A DNA stretch of 64,000 nt from Kushneria phyllosphaerae. GTDB taxonomy: Bacteria > Pseudomonadota > Gammaproteobacteria > Pseudomonadales > Halomonadaceae. How positions within the stretch are numbered: position 1 is the stretch's first letter; each line of letters starts with the position of its first letter. Under the pieces are notes generated by a model, which searched no databases, had not been told where the DNA came from, and saw nothing but the letters and a program-made list of their open reading frames with translations. This document shows positions 17,406-27,188 of the stretch, piece by piece. Position numbers and translations under genes: made by a program. The DNA is taken from contig NZ_ONZI01000003.1 of assembly GCF_900312995.1 (NCBI RefSeq), forward strand, positions 62,001 to 126,000. Reading direction: 5' to 3'.

Positions 17406-18875
17406 ATGACAGCGCTGAAGGCAGGCAATCTTGATCAGTTGAGTGGCGATGTGACGCTGCCTCGATACAACCGTGACGATGTCAGCGTCGGCATCCTTCA
17501 CTTCGGTGTCGGGGGCTTTCACCGTGCCCATCAGGCCATGTATCTCGATGCGCTGATGAGTGAGGGCAAGGCGATGGATTTCGGCATCTGCGGCGTGGGC
17601 GTGATGCCGGGTGATCGGCGCATGCAGGAGGTCCTCAAGGCGCAGGACGGCCTCTATACCCTGGTGCTCAAGCATCCGGATGGTCGCTGGGAAGCGCAGG
17701 TGATCGGCTCGATCGTGGATTATCTCTATGCACCCGATGACCCCGAAGCGGTGATCGAGCGACTGGCCAATGAGGCGACCCGAATCGTCTCGCTGACCGT
17801 GACCGAGGGCGGCTACAACTTCCATCACGTCACCGGCGAATTCAACTTCGAAACCCCCGAGGTGCTCCACGATCTGGACGCCAGCGCCACGCCGAAAACC
17901 TTTTTCGGCCTGATTGTCGAGGCACTGGCGCGCCGGCGGGAGAAGGGCCTTGCGCCTTTTACGATCATGTCGTGTGACAACATTCAGGGCAATGGCGATG
18001 TGGCGAAAGAGTCCTTTGTGGCCTTTGCCCGGCGTCGTGATCCGGCCCTTGGCGACTGGATCGAAAGGGAAGTGCGCTTTCCCAATTCGATGGTGGACCG
18101 CATCACGCCAGTGACCACCGATGACGATCGCGCCGAGATCAAAAAGCGCTTTGATATCGAGGATGGCTGGCCAGTGGTATGTGAACCCTTTACCCAGTGG
18201 GTGCTGGAGGATCATTTCAACCAGGGGCGCCCGGCCTATGACGAGGTCGGCGTGCAGGTCGTCGATGACGTCATGCCCTATGAGCTGATGAAGCTGCGCC
18301 TTTTGAACGCCAGCCATCAGGCGCTGACCTATTTTGGCTACCTCGACGGCTATCGCTATGCCCATGAGGTCTGCCAGGACGAGCTTTATGCCGATTTTCT
18401 GCTCAACTACATGATTGAGGAGGGCACGCCGACGCTGTCACCAGTACCGGGGGTCGACCTTGATGATTACCGCCGTACCCTGATCGAGCGCTTTGCCAAT
18501 CCCGAAATTCGCGACACGCTGGCAAGACTCTGCGCCGAAAGCTCTGATCGCATCCCCAAGTGGTTGTTGCCGGTCATTCGCGAGCAGCTCGAGCGGGACG
18601 GTGAGATCAAGCGCTCGGCAGCGGTGGTTGCCAGCTGGGCCCGCTACGCCGAAGGTGTCGATGAGCAGGGTGAGCCGATCGAGATCGTGGATCGCATGAA
18701 AGATGAGCTTCACGAGATTGCCAGGCGCAATCGGGATAACCCGCTAGCCTTTATCGAAAACCGTGAAGTGTTTGGTGATCTGGTCGACAACGAGCGCTTT
18801 GTCGAGGCCTATACGCAGGCACTCACCCGTCTGCATCAACAGGGTGCCCGGGCCACGGTGGAAGCGGTACGCTAA
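17406..18875 (+). CDS. Long-chain mannitol/polyol dehydrogenase
   Basis: A 489-residue polyol-specific long-chain dehydrogenase. N-terminal Rossmann motif GILHFGVGGFHRAHQAMYLD binds NAD, and the catalytic signature K-x4-N-x2-H falls at residues 296, 301 and 304 (KLRLLNASH). It oxidises mannitol to fructose and, in related enzymes, D-arabitol to D-xylulose or sorbitol to fructose. The following xylulokinase makes a pentitol substrate plausible. The 105-nt gap to the transporter ATPase holds a short CGGCCC/GGGCCG hairpin (17371-17385) just before the GGGAG ribosome-binding site. mtlK/mtlD-type and dalD-type names are all possible, so no symbol is given. Confidence 0.93.
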   Translation: MTALKAGNLDQLSGDVTLPRYNRDDVSVGILHFGVGGFHRAHQAMYLDALMSEGKAMDFGICGVGVMPGDRRMQEVLKAQDGLYTLVLKHPDGRWEAQVIGSIVDYLYAPDDPEAVIERLANEATRIVSLTVTEGGYNFHHVTGEFNFETPEVLHDLDASATPKTFFGLIVEALARRREKGLAPFTIMSCDNIQGNGDVAKESFVAFARRRDPALGDWIEREVRFPNSMVDRITPVTTDDDRAEIKKRFDIEDGWPVVCEPFTQWVLEDHFNQGRPAYDEVGVQVVDDVMPYELMKLRLLNASHQALTYFGYLDGYRYAHEVCQDELYADFLLNYMIEEGTPTLSPVPGVDLDDYRRTLIERFANPEIRDTLARLCAESSDRIPKWLLPVIREQLERDGEIKRSAAVVASWARYAEGVDEQGEPIEIVDRMKDELHEIARRNRDNPLAFIENREVFGDLVDNERFVEAYTQALTRLHQQGARATVEAVR

Positions 18876-18913
18876 CCCATCGCCACGGCAGCATTTTTGG
18901 ACAGGGAGAGCTC

Positions 18914-20416
18914 ATGTATATCGGCGTGGATTGCGGAACGCAGAGTACCAAGGTGGTGGTGCTGGATGCACAAAATGGCGTCATTATCGGCGAAGGACAG
19001 CAGGCTCACGAGCTGATCAGTCGCGAAAGCGGGCGTCGCGAGCAGGACCCCGAGTGGTGGGTCAAGGCCTTTGATTCCGCCTTTCATCAGGCCATCGAAG
19101 CCGCCGGGATCGACGCGGGCGCCATTCGCGGCATTGGTGTCTCCGGACAGCAGCACGGCATGGTGGCCCTTGATGATCAGGGCGTGCCGGTCTATCCGGG
19201 CAAGCTCTGGAACGATACCGAATCCTCGAAGGAAAACGCGGAATACATTGAAGCACTCGGCGGTGAGAAAGGCTGTCTGGAGAAACTGGGGGTCGTGCCT
19301 CAGACCGGTTATACCGCCTCCAAGGTCATGTGGCTGCGTCGGCACCATCGCGATGCCTATGACCGGATTGCCCATATCCTGCTGCCGCATGACTATCTCA
19401 ACTTTCATCTGACCGGTGAATACACGGCAGAAAGTGGCGATGCCTCCGGCACGGGCTGGTTTGATACCCGAAAGCGCTGCTGGCATGTCGAGGCGTTTTC
19501 ACATGTGGCGCCCGAGCTGGACCCGGAGCGCGTGCTGCCGCGGCTGATCGAGCCGCATCAGCCGGCCGGCACCGTGCGCCGCGAGATGGCACAGCGTCTG
19601 GGGCTGGGCAGCAGCGTGATCGTCTCGGCCGGCGGCGGCGACAACATGATGGGCGCCATCGGTACCGGCAATATTCAGGCCGGGGCGGTCACCATGAGCC
19701 TTGGCACCTCGGGCACCATCTATGCCAGCGCCAGCCAGCCGGCGATTACCGACAATGGACTGGTGGCCAATTTCTGCGCCAGTCACGGCGGCTGGCTGCC
19801 CCTGATCTGCACCATGAACGTCACCTCGGCGACCAGTCAGTTAAGCCGCGTGCTGGGGCATGACGTCCAGGCCTTCAATGAAGCGGTCTCGCGTGCACCC
19901 ATCGGCGCCGAAGGGGTCAGGGTGCTGCCGTTTTTCAATGGGGAGCGCGTGCCGATGCTGCCGGACGCCACTGGCAGTTTTCTGGGGCTTTCGGCGCATA
20001 ACTTCTCGGCAGACAACCTCTGTCGCGCGGTCATGGAGGGCACAAGCTTTGGGCTGCGCTACGGGCTGGATCTGCTGTCAGCGTTTGATATTCGCCCCGA
20101 TCAGCTGCGTCTGGTCGGCGGCGGTGCCAACAGTTCAGTCTGGCGACAGATGATTGCCGACATCATGAACGTGGAGCTGGTCTGCCCGGTGATTCGCGAG
20201 GCCGCCGCACTGGGGGGCGCACTGCAGGCACAGTGGTGCGATGAATACATGCAGGGTCGCAAGACGGCGCTGAGCGATATCTGCCACCATGCGGTTGATA
20301 TTGACCGATCCACCCTCACATCCCCTGACAGGGATAACGTCTCTCGCTATGCAGATGTCTATGCAGACTATGCCCAAACGCTTAAAGACCGCTATCCTGA
20401 AGCTCTGACACGGTAG
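18914..20416 (+). CDS. xylB: Xylulokinase
   Basis: A 500-residue FGGY-family kinase. N-terminal phosphate loop MYIGVDCGTQSTKVVVLD, the substrate-binding SGQQHGMVALD, catalytic-region GGGDNMMGAIGTG and C-terminal RLVGGGANSSVWRQMIADI are all in place. It phosphorylates D-xylulose to xylulose 5-phosphate in the cytoplasm. It lies 38 nt after the polyol dehydrogenase and 100 nt before transaldolase, so an arabitol-to-xylulose-to-pentose-phosphate route is the simplest reading. Ribosome-binding site GGGAG precedes the ATG. Confidence 0.93.
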   Translation: MYIGVDCGTQSTKVVVLDAQNGVIIGEGQQAHELISRESGRREQDPEWWVKAFDSAFHQAIEAAGIDAGAIRGIGVSGQQHGMVALDDQGVPVYPGKLWNDTESSKENAEYIEALGGEKGCLEKLGVVPQTGYTASKVMWLRRHHRDAYDRIAHILLPHDYLNFHLTGEYTAESGDASGTGWFDTRKRCWHVEAFSHVAPELDPERVLPRLIEPHQPAGTVRREMAQRLGLGSSVIVSAGGGDNMMGAIGTGNIQAGAVTMSLGTSGTIYASASQPAITDNGLVANFCASHGGWLPLICTMNVTSATSQLSRVLGHDVQAFNEAVSRAPIGAEGVRVLPFFNGERVPMLPDATGSFLGLSAHNFSADNLCRAVMEGTSFGLRYGLDLLSAFDIRPDQLRLVGGGANSSVWRQMIADIMNVELVCPVIREAAALGGALQAQWCDEYMQGRKTALSDICHHAVDIDRSTLTSPDRDNVSRYADVYADYAQTLKDRYPEALTR

Positions 20417-20516
20417 GATTTACGTTGCAGGCGGTCGCGTACCGCTCGTGCATGAATATCGCGGTCAGTCGATGTTGGCTCGTCGGCTGACCCCAATCGT
20501 TACGATGGAGTGATAC

Positions 20517-21476
20517 ATGGCAACTCAGCTCGAGTCTCTCAAGGCGCTCTCCAAGGTCGTCGCTGATACCGGTGATCTGGACGCGATCAAGAAATATCAG
20601 CCGCAAGACTCCACGACCAACCCGTCGCTGCTGCTCAAGGCCTTCGATCTGGACGGCTATCAGGAGCTGATCGACAAGACGCTTGCCGATGTGAAGCAGG
20701 AAACCAGCGGCCAGGATCGTGAAGCACAGCTTGAACACGCGGTGGATCGCTTGTCCGTGGTCATCGGTACTGAAATTGCCAATATCGTTCCCGGGCGTAT
20801 CTCCACGGAAGTAGCGGCCAAGCTCTCCTTTGACAAGGACGCCAGCATTGAAAAGGCACGCAAGCTGATCAAGCTGTATGACGACGCCGGCATCGGTCGT
20901 GACAAGGTACTGATCAAGCTGGCGTCAACCTGGGAAGGCATTCGTGCTGCCGAGGTACTGGAGAAGGAAGGCATTCAGTGCAACCTGACGCTTTTGTTCA
21001 GCGACGCTCAGGCGCGTGCGTGCTTTGAAGCCGGCGTGTTTTTGATCTCGCCCTTCGTGGGTCGTGTGACCGACTGGTACAAGCAGCACGATGGCGTTGA
21101 CACCTATGCCCCGGATGATGACCCGGGCGTGAAGTTCGTCCGCAGCGTTTGTGATTACGCCAGCAACTATGGCTACGACACCGTGGTCATGGGTGCCAGC
21201 TTCCGCAATACTGATCAGATTCTGGCGCTGGCGGGGTGTAACCGTCTGACCATCTCTCCGGATCTGCTGGAAAAGCTCGCCAACACTGAAGGTGAGGTCA
21301 AGCAGCAGGTGACAGATACCGGTGCCGGCGACAAGAAAGTCGAAAAAATGACCGAAACCGAGTTCCGCTGGCAGCACAACCAGGACGCCATGGCCAACGA
21401 CAAGCTGGCCGAAGGCATCCGCAAGTTTGCCCAAGATCAGGAAAAGCTCGAAGGCATGATCGAAAAGCGCCTGTAA
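20517..21476 (+). CDS. tal: Transaldolase
   Basis: A 319-residue class I transaldolase of the TalB type. The Schiff-base Lys is K134 in [15 protein letters not shown]; the N-terminal [12 protein letters not shown] and the GRVTDWYK and GASFRNT phosphate-binding segments are intact. It transfers the dihydroxyacetone unit between sedoheptulose 7-phosphate and glyceraldehyde 3-phosphate. Its position downstream of xylulokinase suits disposal of xylulose 5-phosphate. A GGAG site precedes the ATG, and a strong intrinsic terminator follows the stop. Confidence 0.96.
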   Translation: MATQLESLKALSKVVADTGDLDAIKKYQPQDSTTNPSLLLKAFDLDGYQELIDKTLADVKQETSGQDREAQLEHAVDRLSVVIGTEIANIVPGRISTEVAAKLSFDKDASIEKARKLIKLYDDAGIGRDKVLIKLASTWEGIRAAEVLEKEGIQCNLTLLFSDAQARACFEAGVFLISPFVGRVTDWYKQHDGVDTYAPDDDPGVKFVRSVCDYASNYGYDTVVMGASFRNTDQILALAGCNRLTISPDLLEKLANTEGEVKQQVTDTGAGDKKVEKMTETEFRWQHNQDAMANDKLAEGIRKFAQDQEKLEGMIEKRL

Positions 21477-21496
21477 ATACTGCGCTTGAGACTCAA

Positions 21497-21526
21497 GGGC
21501 CGGCTCCTCTGGAGCCGGCCCTTTTT
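21497..21526 (+). terminator. Intrinsic terminator after transaldolase
   Basis: Eleven-bp perfect arms GGGCCGGCTCC and complement with a TCT loop, followed by five T. Confidence 0.95.
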
Positions 21527-21574
21527 GTGTGGTCATATTATTTTAAAAGCGCGAGAAAGGATGTTTGAGAAAAG

Positions 21575-22246
21575 ATGACGACGTCTGAAAACGATATTGC
21601 AGATCTCATGATCGATGAGGCCGTGGTCAACGCTGCCCAAGCGCTGATCAAGGCGCGCCCACGCGCACTGCTGGGGCTGGTCGGTGCGCCGGGCGCTGGC
21701 AAGTCCAGCGTCAGCGAAGCCTTGTTGAGCCGGCTGGGCGAGGCGATGCAGGTAGTGCCGATGGATGGCTATCACCTCTCCAATCGTGAACTGGCCCGCC
21801 TTGGGCGTGCCGCGCGCAAGGGCGCACCGGATACGTTTGACAGTGCCGGTTACGTGTCGTTGCTGGAGCGGCTTCGCACGCCAGAGACGGATGAAACCGT
21901 TTACGCTCCCGGCTTCTATCGCCAGATCGAGGAGCCCATCGCGGCCAGTATTGCGGTATCTCCGCAGACATCGCTGGTGGTGACCGAGGGCAATTATCTT
22001 CTGATGGAGGAAACGCCCTGGGATCGCGTCAGGCCGCTGCTTGATGAGGTCTGGTATGTCGAGGTCGACACCCAACTGCGCGAGCAGTGGCTGGTCGAGC
22101 GGCATATGCGCTTCGGGCGTAGCGAGGCTGACGCGAAAGCGTGGGTGGCCAGTACCGATCGACCCAATGCCGAGCGCATCGAGGCGACCCGCGTACGTGC
22201 CGACCGACGCATTGGCTGGGATGGGGCCTGTATTCGCTTCCTATAA
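21575..22246 (+). CDS. P-loop nucleoside/sugar kinase, YggC/FrcK-like
   Basis: A 223-residue kinase of the phosphoribulokinase/uridine-kinase-like fold. Walker A is GAPGAGKSS at about residues 36-45, the acceptor-side VVPMDGYHLSN follows, and VVTEGNYLLMEETPWD is the equivalent of the family's EGxYLL element. Homologues labelled YggC or FrcK sit in fructose or other sugar catabolic clusters. Here, between transaldolase and a sugar MFS, it could phosphorylate fructose produced by the polyol dehydrogenase. That is inference from context. It has its own terminators on either side, so it may be a separate transcript. Confidence 0.8.
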   Translation: MTTSENDIADLMIDEAVVNAAQALIKARPRALLGLVGAPGAGKSSVSEALLSRLGEAMQVVPMDGYHLSNRELARLGRAARKGAPDTFDSAGYVSLLERLRTPETDETVYAPGFYRQIEEPIAASIAVSPQTSLVVTEGNYLLMEETPWDRVRPLLDEVWYVEVDTQLREQWLVERHMRFGRSEADAKAWVASTDRPNAERIEATRVRADRRIGWDGACIRFL

Positions 22247-22345
22247 GTAGAAAGACATTTTTTAACACGATGTCACTATTTAGGGGCCCACTTGCGGCCA
22301 ATGAATGACCGTATCAGTGTGGCTTCAGGTTACAATCCCGGTCAG

Positions 22346-22375
22346 GCTCTGATGTTCGCATCAGAGCATTTTTTT
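22346..22375 (+). terminator. Intrinsic terminator
   Basis: GCTCTGATG/CATCAGAGC hairpin with a UUCG tetraloop followed by A and seven T, 100 nt after the kinase stop and 42 nt before the sugar-porter start. Confidence 0.93.
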
Positions 22376-22417
22376 GAGAGTCACGCTGACACGATTCAGC
22401 CAGCTTCAGGAGTTTTC

Positions 22418-23818
22418 ATGGATCATCATGCAGGGCACGCACAGAAGGGGCTTCGCGGGAGAGCCCTGGTCGTTGTGGTGTCGATCATTGCGGCGCTGGG
22501 TGGGCTGCTGTTTGGCTATGATACCGGCATCATCGGTGTGGCCCTTCTGGGACTGGCGCGCGATTTTGCGCTCAGCGACACACTCAAGCAGATCGTGACC
22601 GGCGCCATTATTCTCGGCGCGCTGGTGGGATGTCTGGGCACCGGGCCGATTTCCGATCGTATCGGACGGCGCTGGTCGATTGCGCTGGTCGGCCTTGTAT
22701 TCACGATCGGCTCGATCCTGTCGGCGGCGGCCCCCAGCGTGGGCGTGCTGATACTGGCCCGCTTTATTCTGGGGCTGTCTGCCGGTAGCGCCACACAGAT
22801 CATTCCAGTCTATATCGCCGAGGTCACGCCGCCGGCACACCGTGGCAAGCTGGTGGTGATGTTTCAGTTCATGGTGGTCTTTGGCATCCTGGTGGCCTAT
22901 CTCACCGGCTATGCGCTGGGGCATCAGTGGCGCTGGATGTTTGCGCTCGGCATTATCCCCTCGGTGGTGTTGATGATTGGCATGCTGCTGCTGCCGGAAA
23001 GCCCGCGCTGGCTGCTGGGTAAAAATCGTGAAAGCGAGGCGCTGGGCATCCTTGAGCGTGTGCGCGGTGACAAAAAGGGCGCGCAGCAGGAGCTTGACGA
23101 GATCAAGGAGATTTCGGCGCAGCCCGAAGGCACCTGGAAGGATCTTTTCAGCTCCTGGGTACGCCCGGCGCTGATCGCGGGCTTTGGTATCGCGATGTTC
23201 TCCCAGATTACCGGTAACAACGCCCTGATCTACTACGCGCCCACCATTCTGAGTGACGCAGGCTTTGGCGACAGCGCCTCAGTGCTGGCCGCCGTAGGCG
23301 GGGCAGTGCTGATCAATCTGGCGACCGTGCTGGGCATCTTTCTGGTCGATCGCATCGGTCGCAAGCGCTTTTTGCTGTGGATGGTGCCGGGTTCTGCTGT
23401 GGCCCTGTTTGTCATGGGGGCGCTCTTTATCGGTGGCTCGCCGGAAAGTGCAGCAGCACAGTGGACGCTGGTGGGATGCCTTGCCATCTACATGGCGCTC
23501 AATTCAAGCTTCGGGGTCTGTCTGTGGCTGATCAATGCCGAAGTCTACCCGCTGTTTGTCCGCGGCAAGGGTGCAAGCGTGGGCGCTTTCAGTCACTGGA
23601 TCTTCAACCTGTTGATGACATTGACCACGCTGTCGCTGATCAGTGCGCTGGGCACCTCGGGCACCTTCTGGCTGTATGGTCTGATTACGCTGCTGGCGTT
23701 GGTATTTATCGTACGCTACGTGCCTGAAACCATGGGACGTTCGCTCGAGGAGATCGAAACGGACCTGCGTAACGGCACCTTTTTCCCGGCCAAACGCAAG
23801 AAGGCTTCGAAGGGGTAA
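22418..23818 (+). CDS. Sugar-porter family MFS transporter
   Basis: A 466-residue twelve-helix sugar porter. Diagnostic motifs are GGLLFGYDTGIIG in helix 1, DRIGRRWS and DRIGRKRF loop motifs, PESPRWLL after helix 6, QITGNNALIYYAP in helix 7 and PETMGRSLEEIE at the C-terminus. It imports a sugar, probably with a proton. The ATG at 22418 has AGGAG 6 nt upstream; an in-frame start at 22292 would place the terminator hairpin inside the coding region and is rejected. Position next to the polyol locus suggests an alternative uptake route for its products, such as fructose or xylose, but the substrate is unproven. Confidence 0.92.
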   Translation: MDHHAGHAQKGLRGRALVVVVSIIAALGGLLFGYDTGIIGVALLGLARDFALSDTLKQIVTGAIILGALVGCLGTGPISDRIGRRWSIALVGLVFTIGSILSAAAPSVGVLILARFILGLSAGSATQIIPVYIAEVTPPAHRGKLVVMFQFMVVFGILVAYLTGYALGHQWRWMFALGIIPSVVLMIGMLLLPESPRWLLGKNRESEALGILERVRGDKKGAQQELDEIKEISAQPEGTWKDLFSSWVRPALIAGFGIAMFSQITGNNALIYYAPTILSDAGFGDSASVLAAVGGAVLINLATVLGIFLVDRIGRKRFLLWMVPGSAVALFVMGALFIGGSPESAAAQWTLVGCLAIYMALNSSFGVCLWLINAEVYPLFVRGKGASVGAFSHWIFNLLMTLTTLSLISALGTSGTFWLYGLITLLALVFIVRYVPETMGRSLEEIETDLRNGTFFPAKRKKASKG

Positions 23819-23860
23819 GGCGATGCAGTGCGGCACGGACATGAGCCGTGGCCGGACAAT

Positions 23861-23889
23861 AAAAAAGGGCGCCTGCGGGCGCCCTTTTT
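23861..23889. terminator. Bidirectional intrinsic terminator
   Basis: GGGCGCC/GGCGCCC hairpin flanked by six A on the left and five T on the right, between the convergent sugar porter and malic enzyme genes. Confidence 0.93.
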
Positions 23890-23908
23890 GTGGTCGTTAC
23901 GAGCCGGC

Positions 23909-25600
23909 CTAGTAGGAGGCGCGACGGTACTGACGGTAGCGCGGCCGCCAGAAGTTGGCATCAATCGCCTTGCGAATGGTCTCGTCATCGGTCTCAAGGG
24001 CCACGCCATCTTCCTGGGCGCGCCTGGCCACGGCGATAGCAATCTTTCGACTCACTTCCTGAATGTCGGACAGCGGCGGCAGGACAGCACCCTTGCCTTC
24101 AAGCGCCACGGGGGAGCAGTCGGCCAGGGCCCTTGAGGCGGCCATCAGCATGCCGTCAGTGATGCGCGACGCCCTGGCGGTAATCGCCCCAAGCCCCACG
24201 CCCGGGAAGATATAGGAGTTGTTGCACTGGGCGATGGGGATTTTGCGATCGCCGATGGTCACCGGCTTGAAGGGACTGCCGGTAGAGACCAGTGCCTCGC
24301 CATTGGTCCACTCCAGAATCTCGCGCGGCGTGGCCTCGATGCGTGATGTCGGGTTGGACAGCGGCATGACCAGCGGCTCGCGGCAGTGCTGGTGCATGGT
24401 CTTGATGACTTCTTCAGTGAAGAGTCCACGCTGCCCCGACACGCCAATCAGGATGGTGGGTCTGGCATTGCGCACCACGTCGATCAGGGCCAGATCACCG
24501 TCGCCGGTGTCCCAGTCGCTGATGTCGGCGCGCTTTTGCACCAGACGGCGCTGGAAGTTGACCAGGTTGCTCATGTCATCGGTCAACAGGCCGTAGCGGT
24601 CGATCATGAAGATGCGCTTGCGGGCCTCGGCTTCGCTGATCCCTTCTTCCTGCATGGCCAGCACAATGTGCTCGGCGATGCCGCAGCCAGCGGAACCTGC
24701 ACCGACAAAGGCCACGCGCTGCTCGGAGAGCTTTTCATTTTTGGCCTTGCAGGCCGAAAACAGCGTGCCCAGCGCGACCGAGGCCGTGCCCTGAATGTCA
24801 TCATTGAAGCAGCAGATCTCGTCGCGATAGCGCTCCAGCAGGGGCATGGCGTGGGCCTGGGCAAAATCCTCGAACTGGATGATGGCGTTGGGCCAGCGGC
24901 GCTTGATGCCCTGAATGCACTGATCGACAAATTCGTAGTAGGCCTCGCCGGTGACACGCTCGTGGCGCCAGCCCATGTACATCGGGTCGTCCAGAAGATC
25001 CTGATTGTTGGTGCCGACATCCAGCACCATCGGCATGGTATAGGCCGGGCTGATGCCGCCACAGGCCGTGTAGAGCGAGAGCTTGCCGATCGGAATACCC
25101 ATGCCCCCGATCCCCTGATCGCCCAGCCCAAGGATGCGCTCGCTGTCGGTAATCACGACAACCTTGACGTTGTCCTTGGTGGCGCTGTGCAAGATATCGT
25201 TGATGTGCTCGCGGTGGTCATAGGAGATGAAAATACCGCGGTGGGAGCGATAGATCTGGGAGAAGGACTGGCACGCCTCGCCGACGGTAGGCGTGTAGAT
25301 GATGGGCAGCATCTCTTCGAGATGATCTTCCAGCAAACGGAAAAACAGGGTCTCGTTGCTGTCCTGAATCGAGCGTAGATAGATATGACGATCCAGATCA
25401 CCTGCCTGCTGAGCATACTGCTGATAGGCGCGCTCGGCCTGCTCCTCGATCGTTTCGATGTTCTGCGGCAAAAGGCCCAGCAGGTTGAACTGAATACGTT
25501 CTTCAAGCGAAAAGGCACTGTCCTTGTTGAGCAGTGGCGTTTCGAGCAGGGTGGGCCCCGAGTGCACGATATAAAGCGGGCGAGAAGGGTTCTGGGACAT
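23909..25600 (-). CDS. maeA: NAD-dependent malic enzyme
   Basis: About 563 residues of the large, SfcA/MaeA-type malic enzyme. It starts near [15 protein letters not shown] and contains [27 protein letters not shown], the catalytic-region Tyr and Lys segments, the metal-binding ED in IQFEDFAQ and FNDDIQGTA, and the NAD-binding [11 protein letters not shown]. It decarboxylates malate to pyruvate with NAD+, linking the TCA cycle to pyruvate under gluconeogenic carbon sources. The ATG at 25600 is 8 nt after a GCGAG site; an ATG two codons earlier (25606) is too close to it. Confidence 0.95.
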   Translation of the reverse strand: MSQNPSRPLYIVHSGPTLLETPLLNKDSAFSLEERIQFNLLGLLPQNIETIEEQAERAYQQYAQQAGDLDRHIYLRSIQDSNETLFFRLLEDHLEEMLPIIYTPTVGEACQSFSQIYRSHRGIFISYDHREHINDILHSATKDNVKVVVITDSERILGLGDQGIGGMGIPIGKLSLYTACGGISPAYTMPMVLDVGTNNQDLLDDPMYMGWRHERVTGEAYYEFVDQCIQGIKRRWPNAIIQFEDFAQAHAMPLLERYRDEICCFNDDIQGTASVALGTLFSACKAKNEKLSEQRVAFVGAGSAGCGIAEHIVLAMQEEGISEAEARKRIFMIDRYGLLTDDMSNLVNFQRRLVQKRADISDWDTGDGDLALIDVVRNARPTILIGVSGQRGLFTEEVIKTMHQHCREPLVMPLSNPTSRIEATPREILEWTNGEALVSTGSPFKPVTIGDRKIPIAQCNNSYIFPGVGLGAITARASRITDGMLMAASRALADCSPVALEGKGAVLPPLSDIQEVSRKIAIAVARRAQEDGVALETDDETIRKAIDANFWRPRYRQYRRASY

Positions 25601-25682
25601 CGTCATGACTCGCTGTAGACAGGAAAATGAAGAAATATCCCGAACATGATGTACAGGATATCAATGGGGTCGTTCATCGCCG

Positions 25683-25739
25683 GCGGCGTTTCTACTATAG
25701 CCATCTCCAAGAACGCATAGCCATCTCCAGAAACGCCGC
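25683..25739. repeat. Inverted repeat enclosing a tandem direct repeat
   Basis: Eleven-bp arms GCGGCGTTTCT (25683-25693) and complement (25729-25739) enclose two tandem 20-bp units (25697-25716 and 25717-25736, two mismatches) beginning ATAGCCATCTCC. It lies between the DUF945 stop and the malic enzyme start on the same strand, so it may be a hairpin terminator or leader element. Confidence 0.75.
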
Positions 25740-25781
25740 GCGGCGCCACCATGGCCCAACGCGCACGTCAGGCCGAATGGA

Positions 25782-27134
25782 TCAGCCGTTCAATGACATC
25801 AACAGCAGCGGCAGCATCATGTAAAGCTCGGGATGTGACTCGCCGTTGATACGAAGATCCTGACTGTTCATCTCGACATCCATGCGGTATCGATCCCCCG
25901 CGCGCGCCAGCAGCCCTTGCTGCTCAAGCCCCTGAAGCATTTGCTCCGGGCGCGCACTGGGTTCGGACATTGAGATCAGACGGGTGAGCAGCGTGCGGTC
26001 CGAGGCCATGTCCAGCGTCAGCTGACCGCGCTCCAGCGCCGTGGCAAGCGGATCACGGCCGCTGTCCAGCGGTCGGAAATTCAGCGCCAGCTTGCCTTCA
26101 AGGGACCCCTGAGGCGTATCAAGGCCTGCGATGGTGATTTCGGCCGTGGGCGTGCCCTTCAATGCCTCCAGCAGATATAGCGTCATTATATTCTGCATCT
26201 GGCCCGAGACCTGATCATCATCCAGAGAATCATCGACATTGGACAGATCGATCAGCAGGCGACGCGTGGCGTCACGCGGCAGATGTTTGAGCGCCAGCGT
26301 CTGGGTGGCGTTATTGATGACCAGCGGCTCGGCAAGCGAGGGGCCCTGCATCAGCAGGTTGCTGACCTGCCAGGAGGCGTTCATCGACAGGCCGTCATCA
26401 CCGTTGTCACGCAGCTGGCCCTGGCCGTCCAGGCCCAGCTTCAGTGCTACGCCTTCGGCCTTGTCCTGAAGGTTCAACTGGCCCAGTGTAGTCTTGAAAC
26501 GGCCGTCCCAGAAGTTGTCCATTTTGGGCCAGTCGGGGCCGCCGGCGCCGTTGCTGTCCATCTTCAGCGCATTGAGCGTCAGCGTGGCGTCGTCACTTTG
26601 AAAGTTCAGGGAGGGAATCGACACACTGGAGGCGGTGCGGTTGTCCGCAAGGCGGTAATGGCCGTCCATACCGCCCCAGGTCAGGCGCGCGCCGGGGCTT
26701 TCGGGCACGTCGGTCTCATCAAAGGCTGGTGAGTGCCAGTCGATATTGACGTCATTGCCAAAACCTACGGTGGTGTTGGCTTCAAGCGCCGGCTGGTCAC
26801 CGAAATAGTGCGCCACCGCGTTCTGGTGCTCGCCAAAATCAGGGGTGCTGTCGATCCGTGCCCAGCCAAACCCCCAGGGGCCATGTGTAATGTGGTGATG
26901 CACCTCGACCTGCCATGGGCCATCTTCGGTATTGATCACGGTCCGGGTTACGGCGTCGGACGTGCGCCAGCCCCGATCATATTGCGTCACCTCGGTAGGC
27001 GCGCCGGCCGAGATCTGCGTCATGGCTTGGCGAAATTCCTGCTCGATACGCTTGCCGGTATACCAGGGTGCTGCAACGCCTGCCGCCACAATGATGACCG
27101 CCGCGGTACCGATAATGCCCGTTGTCTTGCGCAT
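25782..27134 (-). CDS. YdgA-like DUF945 protein
   Basis: A 450-residue DUF945 protein. An N-terminal hydrophobic segment (TGIIGTAAVIIVAAGVAAPWY) acts as signal anchor, followed by the family opening YTGKRIEQEFRQAMTQI and a long extracytoplasmic, beta-rich region with repeated Leu-rich strands. DUF945 proteins such as E. coli YdgA are inner-membrane-anchored periplasmic proteins of unclear function; architecture resembles AsmA-type envelope proteins. It precedes malic enzyme by about 180 nt with a repeat structure between. Function unknown. Confidence 0.85.
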   Translation of the reverse strand: MRKTTGIIGTAAVIIVAAGVAAPWYTGKRIEQEFRQAMTQISAGAPTEVTQYDRGWRTSDAVTRTVINTEDGPWQVEVHHHITHGPWGFGWARIDSTPDFGEHQNAVAHYFGDQPALEANTTVGFGNDVNIDWHSPAFDETDVPESPGARLTWGGMDGHYRLADNRTASSVSIPSLNFQSDDATLTLNALKMDSNGAGGPDWPKMDNFWDGRFKTTLGQLNLQDKAEGVALKLGLDGQGQLRDNGDDGLSMNASWQVSNLLMQGPSLAEPLVINNATQTLALKHLPRDATRRLLIDLSNVDDSLDDDQVSGQMQNIMTLYLLEALKGTPTAEITIAGLDTPQGSLEGKLALNFRPLDSGRDPLATALERGQLTLDMASDRTLLTRLISMSEPSARPEQMLQGLEQQGLLARAGDRYRMDVEMNSQDLRINGESHPELYMMLPLLLMSLNG

Positions 27135-27188
27135 GAAGATCCCTGAACGTTGGTAGGGTGTTATTGAAATATCAGTGTTTGGCGCCGG

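Noticed and set aside
16953..18365. 470-codon open frame antisense to smoK and the polyol dehydrogenase
   Set aside because: It spans two well-supported genes and their gap, lacks motifs and a ribosome-binding site.
24386..25378. 330-codon open frame antisense to maeA
   Set aside because: maeA is unambiguous and the reverse frame has no recognisable features.
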